64,000 nt of DNA from the NCBI RefSeq assembly GCF_019550915.1, contig NZ_JAHWCI010000006.1, forward strand, positions 186,001 to 250,000. Direction: 5' to 3'. The notes below the pieces were generated by a model. The model had not been told where the DNA came from. It saw only the letters and a program-made list of their open reading frames with translations, and did not search any database. Shown here one piece after another: positions 55,301 to 64,000 of the stretch. This stretch comes from Mumia sp. zg.B17. GTDB taxonomy: Bacteria; Actinomycetota; Actinomycetes; Propionibacteriales; Nocardioidaceae. The first letter of the stretch is position 1. Every line of letters begins with the position of its first letter. A program made the position numbers and the translations under genes.

Positions 55301-56861
55301 TGGCGTCGAGCGGCGGGTTGGTGACCTGGGCGAACAGCTGGTTGAAGTAGTCGAAGAGCAGCCGCGACCGGTCCGACAGCACCGCGATCGGCGTGTCGGT
55401 GCCCATCGACCCGATCGGCTCGGCACCCGTGCGTGCCATCGGCGCGAGGAGGATGCGCAGCTCCTCCTCGGTGTATCCGAAGACCTGCTGGCGTCGCGTC
55501 ACCGAGGCATGGGTGTGGACGACGTGCTCGATGTCGGGGAGGTCCGAGAAGCGGACGAGGCCGGAGTAGAGCCACTCGTCGTACGGGTGGGCACCGGCGA
55601 GCTCGTGCTTGATCTCGTCGTTGGTCACCACACGCTTCTCCTCGAGATCGAGGAGGAACATCTGACCCGGCTCCAACCGGCCCTTGCTGACGATCGTCGC
55701 CGGGTCGAGGTCGAGGACGCCGGCCTCGGATGCGAGGACCACGAGTCCGTCCTCGGTCTGCCAGTAGCGTCCCGGTCGCAGCCCGTTGCGGTCGAGGACC
55801 GCGCCGATCTGCGTGCCGTCGGTGAAGACGACACAGGCCGGCCCGTCCCACGGCTCCATCATCGTCGAGTGGAACTCGTAGAACGCCCGCAGCCGCGGGT
55901 CCATCACCGGATTGTTCTCCCAGGCCTCCGGGATCATCATCATCATCGCGTGAGGGAGGCTGCGACCGCCGAGGTGCAGCAGCTCGAGCGCCTCGTCGAA
56001 CGACGCCGAGTCGGAGTCCTCCGGGTCGACGATCGGGAAGAGTCGGCTCAGGTCGCCCGGGATCAACGACGACTCGAGCAGAGCCTCGCGGGCCCGCATC
56101 CAGTTGCGGTTGCCGCGGGCGGTGTTGATCTCGCCGTTGTGCGCGATGAAGCGGAACGGGTGGGCCAGCGGCCAGCTCGGGAACGTGTTGGTCGAGAAGC
56201 GGCTGTGGACCACGGCGAGCGCCGAGGCCATCCGAGCGTCAGTGAGGTCGGGGAAGAAGTGGTCGAGCTGGTCGGTGGTCAGCATGCCCTTGTAGGTCAG
56301 GGTGCGGGCCGACAGCGACGCGAAGTAGACGTCGAGCTCGTGCTCGGCGCGCTTGCGCAGTGCGAAGGCGCGGCGGTCGAGATCGATCCCCGTACGCTCC
56401 CCGTCGGCGTCGGCGACGAACAGCTGGGCGAACGAGGGCATCGCGCCTCGCGCGGTCGCCCCCAGGATGCCGGGATTCACCGGGACCTCACGCCATCCGA
56501 GCACCGTGAGGCTCTCCTCCGCGGCGAGCCGCTCGACACCCTCGCGTGCCGCCTCCGAGAGCGCCGCGTCGACGGGCAGGAACGCCGTGCCGACGGCGTA
56601 CGCCCCCGGGTCGGGGAGCGCGAAGTCGACCGCGTCACGCAGGAACGCGTGCGGAACCTGGATGAGGATGCCGGCGCCGTCGCCGGAGTCGACCTCGGCG
56701 CCCACGGCGCCGCGGTGGTCGAGGTTGCGCAGGGCCGTGAGGCCCTGTGCCACGATCTCATGGCTGGCCTGGCCGGTCAGGGTCGCGACGAAGGCGACGC
56801 CACAGGCGTCGTGCTCGTCCTCGCCGGAGTACAGGCCTTGAGCTGGGGGAATCCCGCGCAT
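52338..56861 (-). CDS. gltB: Glutamate synthase (NADPH) large subunit
   Basis: A 1507-residue enzyme that makes two glutamates from glutamine and 2-oxoglutarate. The class II amidotransferase starts with a propeptide of 19 residues; Cys20 in DACGVAFVA is the expected N-terminal nucleophile after cleavage. The central and FMN domains (e.g. [15 protein letters not shown]) are followed by the 3Fe-4S ligands in [15 protein letters not shown] and the GXGXG beta-helix domain. ATG 56861 follows GGGAGAAG. A TAACCT hexamer (56989-56994, minus strand) may be its -10, giving a leader of about 120 nt. With gltD it forms the high-affinity ammonium-assimilation operon. Nitrogen control (GlnR) is plausible, but no convincing box is visible. 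Confidence 0.96.
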   Translation of the reverse strand: MRGIPPAQGLYSGEDEHDACGVAFVATLTGQASHEIVAQGLTALRNLDHRGAVGAEVDSGDGAGILIQVPHAFLRDAVDFALPDPGAYAVGTAFLPVDAALSEAAREGVERLAAEESLTVLGWREVPVNPGILGATARGAMPSFAQLFVADADGERTGIDLDRRAFALRKRAEHELDVYFASLSARTLTYKGMLTTDQLDHFFPDLTDARMASALAVVHSRFSTNTFPSWPLAHPFRFIAHNGEINTARGNRNWMRAREALLESSLIPGDLSRLFPIVDPEDSDSASFDEALELLHLGGRSLPHAMMMMIPEAWENNPVMDPRLRAFYEFHSTMMEPWDGPACVVFTDGTQIGAVLDRNGLRPGRYWQTEDGLVVLASEAGVLDLDPATIVSKGRLEPGQMFLLDLEEKRVVTNDEIKHELAGAHPYDEWLYSGLVRFSDLPDIEHVVHTHASVTRRQQVFGYTEEELRILLAPMARTGAEPIGSMGTDTPIAVLSDRSRLLFDYFNQLFAQVTNPPLDAIREELVTSLLSTVGAEGNLLEATPASCRQLQMSFPVITNDELAKIRHVNRHGNMPGLSTYVVRGLYDVAGGADAMRARLDELCTEVSAAIADGARIIVLSDRHANHELAPIPSLLMTGAVHHHLVREKTRTRVGLLVEAGDVREVHHVALLLGYGASAVNPYLALETAEDLARNAVYIDGVTPEKAVANLRYALGKGVLKVMSKMGVSTVASYTGAQIFEAVGLSAALVDRYFSGTTSRLGGIDLDVVAEEVRTRHAKAYPTAGISASRRQLDVGGEYQWRRGGAEHLFDPETVFRLQHSTRAGRYDVFKQYTERVDDQSERLMTLRGLLKLREGARPPVPVDEVEPVSAIVTRFSTGAMSYGSISQEAHETLAIAMNRLGGKSNTGEGGEDPDRLYDPERRSAIKQVASGRFGVTAEYLTNADDIQIKMAQGAKPGEGGQLPGPKVYPWVARTRHSTPGVGLISPPPHHDIYSIEDLKQLIHDLKNANPSARVHVKLVAEVGVGTVAAGVSKAHADVVLISGNDGGTGASPLTSLKHAGGPWELGLAETQQTLLLNGLRDRIVVQADGQLKTGRDVVVAALLGAEEFGFATAPLVVSGCIMMRVCHLDTCPVGVATQNRELRKMYSGKPEFVVNFFEYIAQEVREYLATLGFRSIEEAVGHAEMLDTREAIAHWKASGLDLTPILHVPELPEGTPRHHTVGQDHGLERALDNELIALSADALERGEPVRAQLEIRNVNRTVGTMLGHEVTKRYRGAGLPDDTIDITFTGSAGQSFGAFVPRGITLRLEGDGNDYVGKGLSGGRLVIRPPREARFAAEEQIIAGNVIGYGATSGEIFVRGRAGERFCVRNSGATAVVEGVGDHACEYMTGGRVVILGSTGRNVAAGMSGGVAYVLDLDPDLVNRELVEVHEVGAPDELKALVTRHAEETGSEVAAALLADWETALARFSEVMPMDYRRVLQARAAAEEAGLGEDETTAAMMEAAIRG

Positions 56862-57035
56862 GCCGCTCTTCTCCCGTCGTCTTCGCGATGGTGCTGCGGA
56901 CGGGGGACTCACGTCGAACGCGAGGGCCAGTCCGTCAGCGGGGAACAACCACACCGAAGGGACGACAGTGGCCCTCTATGGCCTGCTCAGGTTACACGAT
57001 TGTTGCCGCTGGCGACCCGCTGGTACGAATCGGAC

Positions 57036-57791
57036 TCAGACGGCCACTCCCCCGACGAGACTGCCGACGAGGAACGTGAGGCCGGCGGCAGCTCCACCGA
57101 GGATCAGCTGGCGCAGCCCGCCGAACCACCAGGGCCGGTCGGTGATCGCGGTGACGACGGCGCCGACGCCGAACAGCGCGAGCAGGGACACCGTGACCGT
57201 CGGAACGACCGAGACGATCCCGAAGAGCAGGGGTACGAGCGGGATGATGGCCCCGACGGCGAAGGACAGGAACGAGGAACCCGCGGCAAGCATCGGCGAC
57301 GGGAGGTCGGTGAGGTCGACCCCGAACTCCTCTCGCGCATGCACCCGTACGGCGTTCTCGGGATCGGAGTGGATCTGCTGCGCCACCTCGCGCGCCACGT
57401 CCTCGTCGACGCCCTTGGCGACGAACATGGACGCGAGCTCCGCCTGCTCGGCACGGTCATGGCGGGCGATCTCTCGGCTCTCCCGCTCGACCTCCGCGCG
57501 TGCGAACTCTGCCTGGCTGGCGACGGAGGTGTACTCCCCCACCGCCATGGAGAAGGCACCCGCGGCTAGTCCGGCGAAGCCCGCGAGGATCACGGGCTTC
57601 GGGTCGGTGGTCCCGCCCGCCATGCCCATGATCAGCGCGAAGTTGGAGACCAGTCCGTCCGAGGCGCCGAAGACCGCTGGTCGGAGCCAACCGCCTGTGA
57701 CGTCGGGGTGCTCGCTCCCGATGGTCGCCGGATCGGGCAGCGGGTACGACGGCTGGTCCGGCGCGTCGTCGGGCGTGCGGCGGTCGCTCAT
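57036..57791 (-). CDS. VIT1/CCC1-family divalent metal transporter
   Basis: A 251-residue membrane protein of the vacuolar iron transporter family, with five helices. The first helix has GGWLRPAVFGASDGLVSNFALIMGMAGG, the diagnostic block with the metal-binding Asp. The second carries GAFSMAVGEYTSVASQAEF, then a charged cytoplasmic Glu-rich metal-binding domain (about residues 88-145). The last helices are Gly-rich. It should export Fe(II) or Mn(II) from the cytoplasm. No iron-box-like site is evident. It lies between lgt and gltB on the same strand. Confidence 0.88.
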   Translation of the reverse strand: MSDRRTPDDAPDQPSYPLPDPATIGSEHPDVTGGWLRPAVFGASDGLVSNFALIMGMAGGTTDPKPVILAGFAGLAAGAFSMAVGEYTSVASQAEFARAEVERESREIARHDRAEQAELASMFVAKGVDEDVAREVAQQIHSDPENAVRVHAREEFGVDLTDLPSPMLAAGSSFLSFAVGAIIPLVPLLFGIVSVVPTVTVSLLALFGVGAVVTAITDRPWWFGGLRQLILGGAAAGLTFLVGSLVGGVAV

Positions 57792-57800
57792 GCCCTGAAC

Positions 57801-58760
57801 CTACGACCGCGGCTCGTCGCCGTCATCCCGGACGCGGCTCGTCGCATCGTCGCCGGACGCCGTCGTCCGGTCCTCCGCGGGGTCCTCGGCAGCACCGCTG
57901 TCGTCACCGTCGGACGCGTCGTCCTGGTCGCGCCCGTCGATCTGGACGGTCGTCTCGCGGTCGCCACGACCGGTCCGGGTCAACCAGACGAACAACGCGA
58001 CCGCGGCCACGAACAGCACGATCGACGTCCACTGGTTGAGCCGGAGCCCGAGGAACTCGTGGGCGGTGTCGATCCGAAGACCTTCGATCCAGAACCGGCC
58101 CGCGGTGTAGATCGCGACGTACAGCGCGACGACGCGGCCGCCGCCGAGCCGGAACCGTCGGTCGGCCCAGATGAGCACGAAGAATCCGAGGAGGTTCCAC
58201 AGGGACTCGTAGAGGAAGGTGGGGTGGAACGTCTCGTACTGCGCCACGTCCGCGGGACGGTGGGCAGCATCGATCTCCAGGCCCCACGGGAGGTCGGTCG
58301 GGCTGCCGAACAGCTCCTGGTTGAACCAGTTGCCGAGGCGACCGATGGCCTGGGCGAGCAGGACCGCAGGCGCGAGCGCGTCGGCGAAGGGAGCGAAGCG
58401 GATGCCTTGGCGACGGCAACCGATGTAGGCGCCGAGCGCGCCGAGCGCGATCGCACCCCAGACCCCGAGGCCACCCTCCCAGACGTAGAGCGCCCGGATC
58501 GGCTCTCGACCCTCGCCGAAGTAGAGCTCAGGGTTGGTCGCCACGTGGTAGAGCCGAGCGCCGACGAGGCCGAAGGGGATCGCCCAGACCGCGACGTCGG
58601 CGACGGCTCCGGGCTTGCCGCCGCGAGCCTGGAATCGGCGGTCTCCGACCACGATCGCAGCGACGACGCCGGCGATGATGCACAGCGCGTACGCCCGCAA
58701 CGGGAACGGCCCGATGTGCCAGACCGACTCGGCCGGGCTCGGGATGGACGCGAGGATCAC
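57801..58760 (-). CDS. lgt: Prolipoprotein diacylglyceryl transferase
   Basis: A 319-residue membrane enzyme that adds diacylglycerol to the cysteine of prolipoproteins before signal-peptide cleavage. Seven helices are expected. The Lgt signature GRLGNWFNQELFGSPTDLPWGLEI is near residue 130-155, the essential His/Tyr region ARLYHVATNPELY is near 70, and HPTFLYESLWNL near 185 follows. The last 50 residues are an acidic low-complexity tail, common in actinobacteria. GTG 58760 overlaps the trpA stop by 4 bp. Its substrates include the two lipoproteins of this window. Confidence 0.93.
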   Translation of the reverse strand: MILASIPSPAESVWHIGPFPLRAYALCIIAGVVAAIVVGDRRFQARGGKPGAVADVAVWAIPFGLVGARLYHVATNPELYFGEGREPIRALYVWEGGLGVWGAIALGALGAYIGCRRQGIRFAPFADALAPAVLLAQAIGRLGNWFNQELFGSPTDLPWGLEIDAAHRPADVAQYETFHPTFLYESLWNLLGFFVLIWADRRFRLGGGRVVALYVAIYTAGRFWIEGLRIDTAHEFLGLRLNQWTSIVLFVAAVALFVWLTRTGRGDRETTVQIDGRDQDDASDGDDSGAAEDPAEDRTTASGDDATSRVRDDGDEPRS

Positions 58761-59596
58761 GCGGGAGCTCCCTCTTCTGGGCTGTGAACGTCGGCACGAG
58801 CCCGCTCGACGCCGGCGCGGAGGTCCTGGGCGAGGCTGCGGACGGCGGCCACACCCGCGGGGCGGTCGGAACCAGCCTGGAGCAGGCACGCCACCAGGGC
58901 GGAGCCGACGATCACCGCGTCGGCGAAGCGACCCACGTCCGCGGCCTGGTCACCGTTGCTGACCCCCAGACCGACGCCGATCGGGATGTCAGTGAGGCGT
59001 CGGACGCGTTCGACCAGCGCCGGCGCCGCCGTGCTCGTCGCGGTGCGCGCGCCCGTCACTCCCATGACCGAGGTCGCATAGAGGAACCCGCTCGACGCGG
59101 CACCGGTCATCGCGATGCGCTCGTCGGTCGAGGAGGGCGCGACGAGGAACACCCGGTCGAGGCCGTGCGCAGAGGCTGCGGCGACCCACTCACCGGCCTC
59201 GTCGGGGATGAGGTCCGGCGTGATCAGGCCCGCACCTCCCGCAGCCGCGAGCCGGGAGGCGAACGTGTCGACGCCGATGCGCTCGACCGGGTTCCAGTAG
59301 GTCATGACCAGGGTGGGCGCCCCCGTGGCGGCGACAGCCTCCACGGTGTCGAACACGTCGGCGATCCGGGTGCCGGCGCGCAACGCCGCGTCGGCCGCCT
59401 TCTGGATGGTCGGCCCGTCCATCACCGGGTCGGAGTAGGGCAGCCCGATCTCGACGATGTCGACACCGGCGTCGACCATCGCGACCATCGCCTCGATGGC
59501 CGTCTGCTTGTCCGGGAAGCCCGCCGGCAGGTAGCCGACGAGTGCGGGGCGACCCTCCGCGCGGGTCTTCGCGAGGACCTCGTCCAACCGGCTCAT
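58757..59596 (-). CDS. trpA: Tryptophan synthase alpha chain
   Basis: A 279-residue TIM-barrel enzyme that splits indole-3-glycerol phosphate into indole and glyceraldehyde-3-phosphate. The catalytic Glu49 lies in [17 protein letters not shown] and the catalytic Asp60 in the same block. The phosphate-binding [12 protein letters not shown] and VIVGSALV strands follow near residues 210-235. It overlaps trpB by 4 bp upstream and lgt by 4 bp downstream. Confidence 0.96.
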   Translation of the reverse strand: MSRLDEVLAKTRAEGRPALVGYLPAGFPDKQTAIEAMVAMVDAGVDIVEIGLPYSDPVMDGPTIQKAADAALRAGTRIADVFDTVEAVAATGAPTLVMTYWNPVERIGVDTFASRLAAAGGAGLITPDLIPDEAGEWVAAASAHGLDRVFLVAPSSTDERIAMTGAASSGFLYATSVMGVTGARTATSTAAPALVERVRRLTDIPIGVGLGVSNGDQAADVGRFADAVIVGSALVACLLQAGSDRPAGVAAVRSLAQDLRAGVERARADVHSPEEGAPA

Positions 59597-60840
59597 GCGT
59601 CATCCTCGGCGAGCAGGCCGAAGTGCTCACCGGCGGTGTGGACGTCCTTGTCACCGCGACCGGACAGGTTCACCAGAATCGTCGGCGTGCGCCCGAGCGT
59701 CTCGGCGAGCTGCGGTGCGATCCGCAGCGCGCCCGCGATCGCGTGCGCGGACTCGATCGCGGGGATGATCCCCTCGGTCTTGCAGAGCAGGTCGAAGGCG
59801 GCCATCGCCTCGTCGTCGGTCACCGGCTCGTACGTCGCCCGGCCCGTCTCGGCGAGGTAGGCGTGCTCGGGACCGACCCCCGGGTAGTCCAGGCCTGCCG
59901 AGATCGAGTGCGACTCCATCGTCTGCCCGTCCTCGTCCTGCAACAGGTAGGAACGTGTGCCGTGCAGGACGCCGACGTCACCGGCCGTGATCGTCGCGGC
60001 GTGGCGCCCGGTCTCGAACCCGTCGCCACCAGCCTCGAACCCGTACAGCCGGACGTCGGCGTCGCCGACGAAGGCGGCGAAGAGCCCGATCGCGTTGGAC
60101 CCGCCGCCGACGCACGCGGCGGCGGCGTCGGGGAGCGAGCCGGTCAGCTCGAACATCTGAGCGCGGGCCTCGTCGCCGATCCCCCGCACGAGGTCGCGGA
60201 CGATCTCCGGGAACGGGTGGGCGCCGGCAGCGGTGCCCAGGAGGTAGTGCGTGTCGTCGACGGTGCCGACCCAGTCGCGCAGCGCCTCGTTGATGGCGTC
60301 CTTCAGCGTGCGGCTGCCGGTGGTCACCGGCACGACGGTGGCACCGAGCATCTGCATGCGGGCGACGTTGAGCGCCTGGCGCTCGGTGTCGACCTCGCCC
60401 ATGTAGACGACGCACTCGAGATCGAGATACGCGCAGGCGGTGGCCGTCGCGACGCCGTGCTGGCCCGCACCGGTCTCGGCGATCACGCGACGCTTTCCCA
60501 TCCGGCGGGTGAGCAGGGCCTGGCCGAGGACGTTGCGGATCTTGTGGGCCCCGGTGTGGTTGAGGTCCTCACGCTTGAGCAGGATGCGCGCACCGGCCCG
60601 CTCCGACAGCCGGGTCGCCTCGTAGAGCGGGCTCGGCACGTTGGCGTACTCGCGGAGCATCCGGTCGAGCTCGCCGGTGAAGGTCGGGTCGGCCTTGGCC
60701 TCACGCCATGCTCGCTCGAGCTCGTCGAGGGGCGCGATGAGCGCCTCGGGCATGAACCGCCCCCCGAACTGGCCGAAGTGGCCGTGCGCGTCGGGGAGCG
60801 TCGAAGGGCTGGTGCCGGCCGAGGCCGCGGAACTACTCAT
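59593..60840 (-). CDS. trpB: Tryptophan synthase beta chain
   Basis: A 415-residue PLP enzyme that joins indole and serine. PLP is bound by Lys100 in [11 protein letters not shown]. The tail [10 protein letters not shown] binds the cofactor phosphate, and [10 protein letters not shown] and [16 protein letters not shown] are typical of TrpB1. It couples to trpA by a 4-bp overlap. The 66-bp gap from trpC contains no other feature. Confidence 0.97.
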   Translation of the reverse strand: MSSSAASAGTSPSTLPDAHGHFGQFGGRFMPEALIAPLDELERAWREAKADPTFTGELDRMLREYANVPSPLYEATRLSERAGARILLKREDLNHTGAHKIRNVLGQALLTRRMGKRRVIAETGAGQHGVATATACAYLDLECVVYMGEVDTERQALNVARMQMLGATVVPVTTGSRTLKDAINEALRDWVGTVDDTHYLLGTAAGAHPFPEIVRDLVRGIGDEARAQMFELTGSLPDAAAACVGGGSNAIGLFAAFVGDADVRLYGFEAGGDGFETGRHAATITAGDVGVLHGTRSYLLQDEDGQTMESHSISAGLDYPGVGPEHAYLAETGRATYEPVTDDEAMAAFDLLCKTEGIIPAIESAHAIAGALRIAPQLAETLGRTPTILVNLSGRGDKDVHTAGEHFGLLAEDDA

Positions 60841-60906
60841 AGATCGATCCTTGCAGGTGGCGTCAACACGAGGTGCGACGGGAGACGGAGGCCGGAGCGA
60901 GTCCGG

Positions 60907-61713
60907 TCACCATCGGTGCTGCAGCGCCGGGTGGGATCCGGCCGCCACCAGGTCGGCCACCGTCGAGCGCGGGTTGCCGCCGGTGACCAGGGTCTCGCCG
61001 ACCAGGACGACCTGGGCCCCCGCGCGGGCGTACTCGATGACGTCCTTGGTGTCACGGACACCGGACTCGGCGATCTTGACGACGGAGTCGGGGATCCGTG
61101 GCGCGAGGCGTGAGAACGTCGTGCGGTCGACCTCGAGCGTCTTGAGGTTGCGGGCGTTGACACCCACGAGGGTCGCGCCCGCGTCGATCGCCCGCTCGAC
61201 CTCGTCCTCGTCGTGGACCTCCACCAGCGGGGTGAGGCCGATGGACCTGGCCCGCTCGATCAGCGACTCGAGCGCCGACTGGTCGAGGGCGGCGACGATC
61301 AGGAGCGCCATGTCGGCCCCGGCTGCCCGCGCCTCCCACAGCTGGTAGGAGGTGGTGATGAAGTCCTTGCGGAGCACCGGGCAGTCGACCTGGGCCCGCA
61401 CCGCGCGGAGATCGTCGAGGCTCCCCGAGAAGCGACGCTGCTCGGTCAGGACCGAGATCGCTGCGGCACCTCCCGCGGCGTAGTCCACCGCGAGCGCCGC
61501 CGGGTCCTTGATGTCGGCCAACGATCCCTTGGACGGGCTGGCACGCTTGACCTCGGCGATCACGGAGACACCGTCGGCGCGGAAGGCCGGCATCGGATCG
61601 AGGGCCGGGTCCTGGCGTCCGGCGCGCTCCTTCAGGTCGGCGAGGGGGATGGTAGCCATCCGCTCCTCGAGGTCCTCGAGAACTCCCGCAAGGATGTCGT
61701 CAAGAACAGACAT
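60907..61713 (-). CDS. trpC: Indole-3-glycerol phosphate synthase
   Basis: A 268-residue TIM-barrel enzyme that closes the indole ring from CdRP. Residues [13 protein letters not shown] (Lys56) form the substrate pocket, with PVLRKDFI near residue 112, LVEVHDEDE near 180, [13 protein letters not shown] and KIAESGVRD near 215. It is the first gene of the trpCBA run on this strand. The 220-bp region 61714-61933 upstream, shared with the divergent DUF4190 gene, holds no leader peptide with tandem Trp codons that I can see. Confidence 0.96.
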   Translation of the reverse strand: MSVLDDILAGVLEDLEERMATIPLADLKERAGRQDPALDPMPAFRADGVSVIAEVKRASPSKGSLADIKDPAALAVDYAAGGAAAISVLTEQRRFSGSLDDLRAVRAQVDCPVLRKDFITTSYQLWEARAAGADMALLIVAALDQSALESLIERARSIGLTPLVEVHDEDEVERAIDAGATLVGVNARNLKTLEVDRTTFSRLAPRIPDSVVKIAESGVRDTKDVIEYARAGAQVVLVGETLVTGGNPRSTVADLVAAGSHPALQHRW

Positions 61714-61933
61714 CGCGGCCCTGCCTTCCCACCCGTGGACGCCGGCGCACGCTCCCCGACGTGACCGACCTGCCTCACAGCGTATCCAGCCCGGCTTCCA
61801 TCAGGACACCGCCCCCTCGCCGCGACGCGCGACGGCTCGCCCTCCGGACACCAGGCGTACCGGGAGCCACGGTGCGCACCCGCCGAGGCGTACGGCAGAA
61901 TGCGGGACTCCCAGCGCCTGATGAAGGAGCACC

Positions 61934-62338
61934 ATGAGCTATCCCCCGCCCGGTGGGCCGACACCACCCGACAACGACCCGCCCCGATACGACCCGTCTC
62001 AGGGCGGCTACGGCGATCAGCCCCCCGGCGGGTATGGCAACCAGCCCCCCGGCGGCTACGGCTACACGCCTCAGGGCGATGGGCCGTACGGCGAGCCGCC
62101 CAAGAACTCGCCCAAGGCGATCTGGGCGCTGGTCACGGGCATCCTGGGCCTCTGCTGCGGCCCGCTCGGCATCGTCGGCATCATCCTCGGCCGTAGCGCC
62201 AAGGCGGAGATCGACGCCTCGAACGGCCGTCTCACCGGAGGCGGCCTTGCCCAGGCAGGCCTCATCATCGGCATCATCGCCGTCGTCCTCTGGGTCCTCA
62301 CCGTGCTCGTGCGATTCGTCTTCTCGGCCGGCAACTAG
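61934..62338 (+). CDS. DUF4190 membrane protein with Pro/Gly/Tyr-rich N-terminus
   Basis: A 134-residue protein. The first 57 residues are a disordered tail of GGYG and PPGG repeats. The rest has two helices with the DUF4190 pattern: KAIWALVTGILGLCCGPLGIVGIILGRSAKAEID and GGGLAQAGLIIGIIAVVLWVL. ATG 61934 follows GAAGGAG. It is divergent from trpC and the only plus-strand gene in this stretch. Its tail resembles that of the convergent RDD protein, suggesting a common location such as the division or tip zone, but this is not shown. Confidence 0.82.
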   Translation: MSYPPPGGPTPPDNDPPRYDPSQGGYGDQPPGGYGNQPPGGYGYTPQGDGPYGEPPKNSPKAIWALVTGILGLCCGPLGIVGIILGRSAKAEIDASNGRLTGGGLAQAGLIIGIIAVVLWVLTVLVRFVFSAGN

Positions 62339-62348
62339 CCGGTCGACG

Positions 62349-62388
62349 CGAAGCGCCCCTCACCGCACCTGCGGTGAGGGGCGCTTCG
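62349..62388. terminator. Bidirectional terminator
   Basis: A perfect 18-bp inverted repeat (CGAAGCGCCCCTCACCGC and its complement) with an ACCT loop, between the convergent DUF4190 and DUF2752 genes. Confidence 0.88.
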
Positions 62389-62400
62389 TCGCTCCGGGCA

Positions 62401-62826
62401 CTAGGGAGCCAGCGACGAGCCCCACGGGGTGTTGCGGACCACGGTGAAGACGAAGCCGACCACGATCAGCACCACGCCGACACGCGACGTGATCGCGATC
62501 ATCGGCGCTCGGGCGTCGCGGAGCCGACGAGGGATCCACAGGGCGAACGCGACGGCGAGGGTCGTGACGAGCAGGACCGCCAGGACGTTGCTCGAGAGAG
62601 CGGCACCCACATCCAGGTCGGTGAGGGCGTGAACGGCACGCAGCCCACCGCAACCGGGGCAGGCCCAGCCCGTCACGGCCTGGAACGGGCAGAAGCCGTA
62701 GCTCCCGGACGTGTTCGGGTCACGGAAGTGCAGCAGTGCCGCGGCGGCGATCCCGCCCGCCCCGACCAGGGCCGGCGTGCGCAGGGCACGCCACCTGGAG
62801 ACGCGGGGCGGGACCTCCACCGGCAT
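62401..62826 (-). CDS. DUF2752 membrane protein
   Basis: A 141-residue protein with three helices. The family marker is FCPFQAVTGWACPGCGGLRAVHALTDLDVGAAL (near residues 45-77), with three cysteines in CP and CPGCGG and a following His. The role is unknown, and these proteins often accompany trp genes in actinobacteria. ATG 62826 is chosen because AAGG lies 8 nt upstream; GTG 62832 overlaps the RDD stop by 4 bp. Confidence 0.82.
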   Translation of the reverse strand: MPVEVPPRVSRWRALRTPALVGAGGIAAAALLHFRDPNTSGSYGFCPFQAVTGWACPGCGGLRAVHALTDLDVGAALSSNVLAVLLVTTLAVAFALWIPRRLRDARAPMIAITSRVGVVLIVVGFVFTVVRNTPWGSSLAP

Positions 62827-62828
62827 GG

Positions 62829-63530
62829 TCACGCCTTCACGACCACCGACGACACGATCATGTCGTGCCAGGTCTGCTTCTTCTTGTCCCACAGGGGCCA
62901 GAGGAGGTCGAGGAAGCACAGGCTGGACAGCACGCTGTAGAGCAGCCAGCGCAGCACACCCGTGCCGGCGCCCTGTGGCTGACCGGTCTTCAGGTCGACG
63001 ACCTTGATGCCGAGAATCTGCTTGCCGATGCTCTGGCCGCCCTTGCCCTGGCGGGTGCCCTGGTTCCAGATCTGGAACGCGAGGCCGACGAGGAAACCGA
63101 GGATCAGGATGATCACGCCGGCGGTCATGAGGCCGCTGTTGCTGACCTCGCTGGTCGTCGTGCCGAAGGAGTCGGTCTCGGTCTCCGTCGCCGCACCCAT
63201 CATGACGGCGCCGATGACCACCGGGATGATCATGATGAGCCACGCGATGATCCCGTCGATGAGGAGCGCACCGACCCGTGACCACCAGCCCGCGTACGGC
63301 GCCGGAGGCTGGTAGTCCTGGACCTGCCCATAGCCGCTCCCCCCGTACTGGCCGTACTGCGGCGGCTGCTGACCGTAGCCCTGCGGCGGCGGACCGTAGC
63401 CCTGCGGCGGCGGACCGTAGCCCTGCGGCGGCTGGCCGTAGCCCGGGGGCGGGGGCTGCTGGCCGTACGGCGGGGGCTGCTGGCCGTACGGCGCGGGCTG
63501 CTGCGGCGGGTACGGCGGTTGGTCGGACAC
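62829..63530 (-). CDS. RDD-family membrane protein with proline-rich N-terminus
   Basis: A 233-residue protein. Residues 1-78 are a Pro/Gln/Gly/Tyr tail with repeats of YGPPPQG and YGQQPPP. The RDD domain follows: APYAGWWSRVGALLIDGIIAWLIM, with the Arg and Asp of the first helix, a second helix near residue 138-158, and GKQILGIKVVDLKTGQPQG with a third helix. RDD proteins are small-molecule or cation transporters or accessory factors; function here is unknown. GTG 63530 follows GAGGGAG. Its stop overlaps the possible GTG 62832 of the DUF2752 gene, so the pair is probably one operon. Confidence 0.82.
   Translation of the reverse strand: MSDQPPYPPQQPAPYGQQPPPYGQQPPPPGYGQPPQGYGPPPQGYGPPPQGYGQQPPQYGQYGGSGYGQVQDYQPPAPYAGWWSRVGALLIDGIIAWLIMIIPVVIGAVMMGAATETETDSFGTTTSEVSNSGLMTAGVIILILGFLVGLAFQIWNQGTRQGKGGQSIGKQILGIKVVDLKTGQPQGAGTGVLRWLLYSVLSSLCFLDLLWPLWDKKKQTWHDMIVSSVVVKA
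63361..63500. repeat. 21-bp tandem repeats in the RDD gene
   Basis: A 21-bp unit (CCCTGCGGCGGCGGACCGTAG type) occurs about three times, followed by two copies of another 21-bp unit (GGGGCTGCTGGCCGTACGGCG type). They encode the Tyr-Gly-Pro/Gln repeats of the RDD protein's N-terminal tail. Confidence 0.7.
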
Positions 63531-63596
63531 GGGATCTCCCTCGGGGTCACCACCGCTCGAGCGGTGGGATGTGCGTACGGCCGAAGTCTGGCGGAA

Positions 63597-63785
63597 TCAG
63601 TGCTCCTTCGCGCCGAGACCCGCCGCAGACATCACCTTGCCGACGAGGGCCGAGCCGAGGACGAGCGCGACGCCGATCCAGAACAGCACCCAGGCGGGGC
63701 CCATCAGCAGCGCCACACCGCCGACGGTGAAACCGATCAGGCAGATGACGACCGCAGTCCAAGCGGCCGGGGAGGAACCATGCAT
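63597..63785 (-). CDS. HGSSPAAW-type small membrane protein (DUF6704-like)
   Basis: A 62-residue protein with two helices, beginning HGSSPAAWTAVVICLIGFTVGGVALL and then PAWVLFWIGVALVLGSALVGKVM. The HGxxPAAW start and size match a short actinobacterial family found in the trp operon beside the trp-associated membrane protein, as here. The function is unknown. Start is ATG 63785. It is 63 bp downstream of the next gene on the same strand. Confidence 0.82.
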   Translation of the reverse strand: MHGSSPAAWTAVVICLIGFTVGGVALLMGPAWVLFWIGVALVLGSALVGKVMSAAGLGAKEH

Positions 63786-63848
63786 CGTGCAAACCTCTCT
63801 ACGACGGGTCGTGCTCGCAGGCGAGCGTCAGGGGGGATGCCGCTCAGC

Positions 63849-64000
63849 CTAGACGGTCGGGTCCTCGCCCCGGTCGAGTGCCTTCCACGGGTCCTCGTCG
63901 GTCTGGGCCCGCTGCTGCCCCACGGAGTCGTAGCGGCGCCCCATCGACGGCCAGCCCCGGCCCCAGCGCACGACCGCGAGCCCGGCCAGCGCGGGGAGGA
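63849..64000 (-). CDS. Trp-biosynthesis-associated membrane protein, N-terminus cut by window edge
   Basis: The frame enters from the right edge and ends TAG at 63849. The visible part is a helix end (LAGLAVVRWGRGW) followed by PSMGRRYDSVG and a short acidic tail DEDPWKALDRGEDPTV. The PSMGxRYDxxG and DPWKALDxGxDPT pattern is typical of the Trp_oprn_chp family, found between trpE and trpC in actinobacteria. trpE should lie just outside the window. Confidence 0.8.
   Translation of the reverse strand, partial: LPALAGLAVVRWGRGWPSMGRRYDSVGQQRAQTDEDPWKALDRGEDPTV

Noticed and set aside
54405-57569. A very long open frame (over 1000 codons) on the plus strand opposite gltB
   Set aside because: It is the shadow of high-GC coding on the other strand. 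The translation is Arg/Val/Asp-rich without domains, while gltB opposite is unmistakable.
61714-61933. Tryptophan attenuator leader upstream of trpC
   Set aside because: I found no short frame with adjacent Trp codons and no terminator/antiterminator pair in this gap.

Overview
The window is chromosomal DNA from a high-GC actinobacterium. Third codon positions are almost all G or C, GTG starts are common, and many -10 hexamers of the form TANNNT lie 6-8 nt before a start codon (leaderless genes). Gene content and order are those of core actinobacterial chromosomes: parE-DUF7455-sigA, rpsA-coaE-polA, ANTAR regulator-livKHMGF-pyk-gltDB-lgt-trpABC. The family mix (DUF222/HNH, DUF4192, DUF3068, DUF2613, an AftD-like arabinosyltransferase, the trp-associated small membrane proteins) fits Propionibacteriales, probably Nocardioidaceae. 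This placement is an inference from gene content. I see no phage, transposase, rRNA operon or CRISPR array.

Left part (1-25 kb). A truncated VOC protein is followed by the gyrB paralogue parE, with DUF7455 divergent from it. Then come a secreted BNR-repeat protein, a lipoprotein, a DUF456 membrane protein, a DUF222/HNH protein with an SOS-like box over its start codon, a rhomboid protease, the principal sigma factor, a universal stress protein, a possibly frameshifted unknown gene, a GCS2-type ligase and a DUF4192 protein. The plus-strand run dinB / S9 peptidase / reductase-like / group-2 sigma factor begins just after a 14-bp tandem array resembling DnaA boxes. An NmrA-like protein, coaE, a lipoate-ligase-like protein, rpsA and an M18 aminopeptidase follow on the minus strand.

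Middle part (24.6-38.8 kb). This is a cell-envelope glycan region. It encodes DUF3068, a GT-C-like membrane protein, an acyltransferase-3, a giant AftD-like arabinofuranosyltransferase, a methyltransferase, a GT4 glycosyltransferase, a 49-residue DUF2613 protein, decaprenyl-phosphate phosphoribosyltransferase (UbiA), a second polytopic membrane protein and a Wzx/MATE-like flippase. Together these could make a decaprenyl-phosphoarabinose donor, add arabinose outside the membrane, acylate, and export lipid-linked glycan. It is the most interesting part of the window.

Right part (38.8-64 kb). polA, a GNAT acetyltransferase, DUF554, an ANTAR response regulator and tRNA-Leu(CAA) precede a complete branched-chain amino acid ABC transporter with an internal terminator after the binding-protein gene. 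Convergent to it are pyk, gltD and gltB (glutamate synthase), a VIT1-type transporter, lgt, trpA, trpB and trpC. A further group of small membrane proteins (DUF2752, RDD, an HGSSPAAW protein, a trp-operon-associated membrane protein) runs off the right edge, where trpE would be expected. Ammonium assimilation, branched-chain amino acid uptake and tryptophan synthesis are thus grouped with central carbon metabolism.
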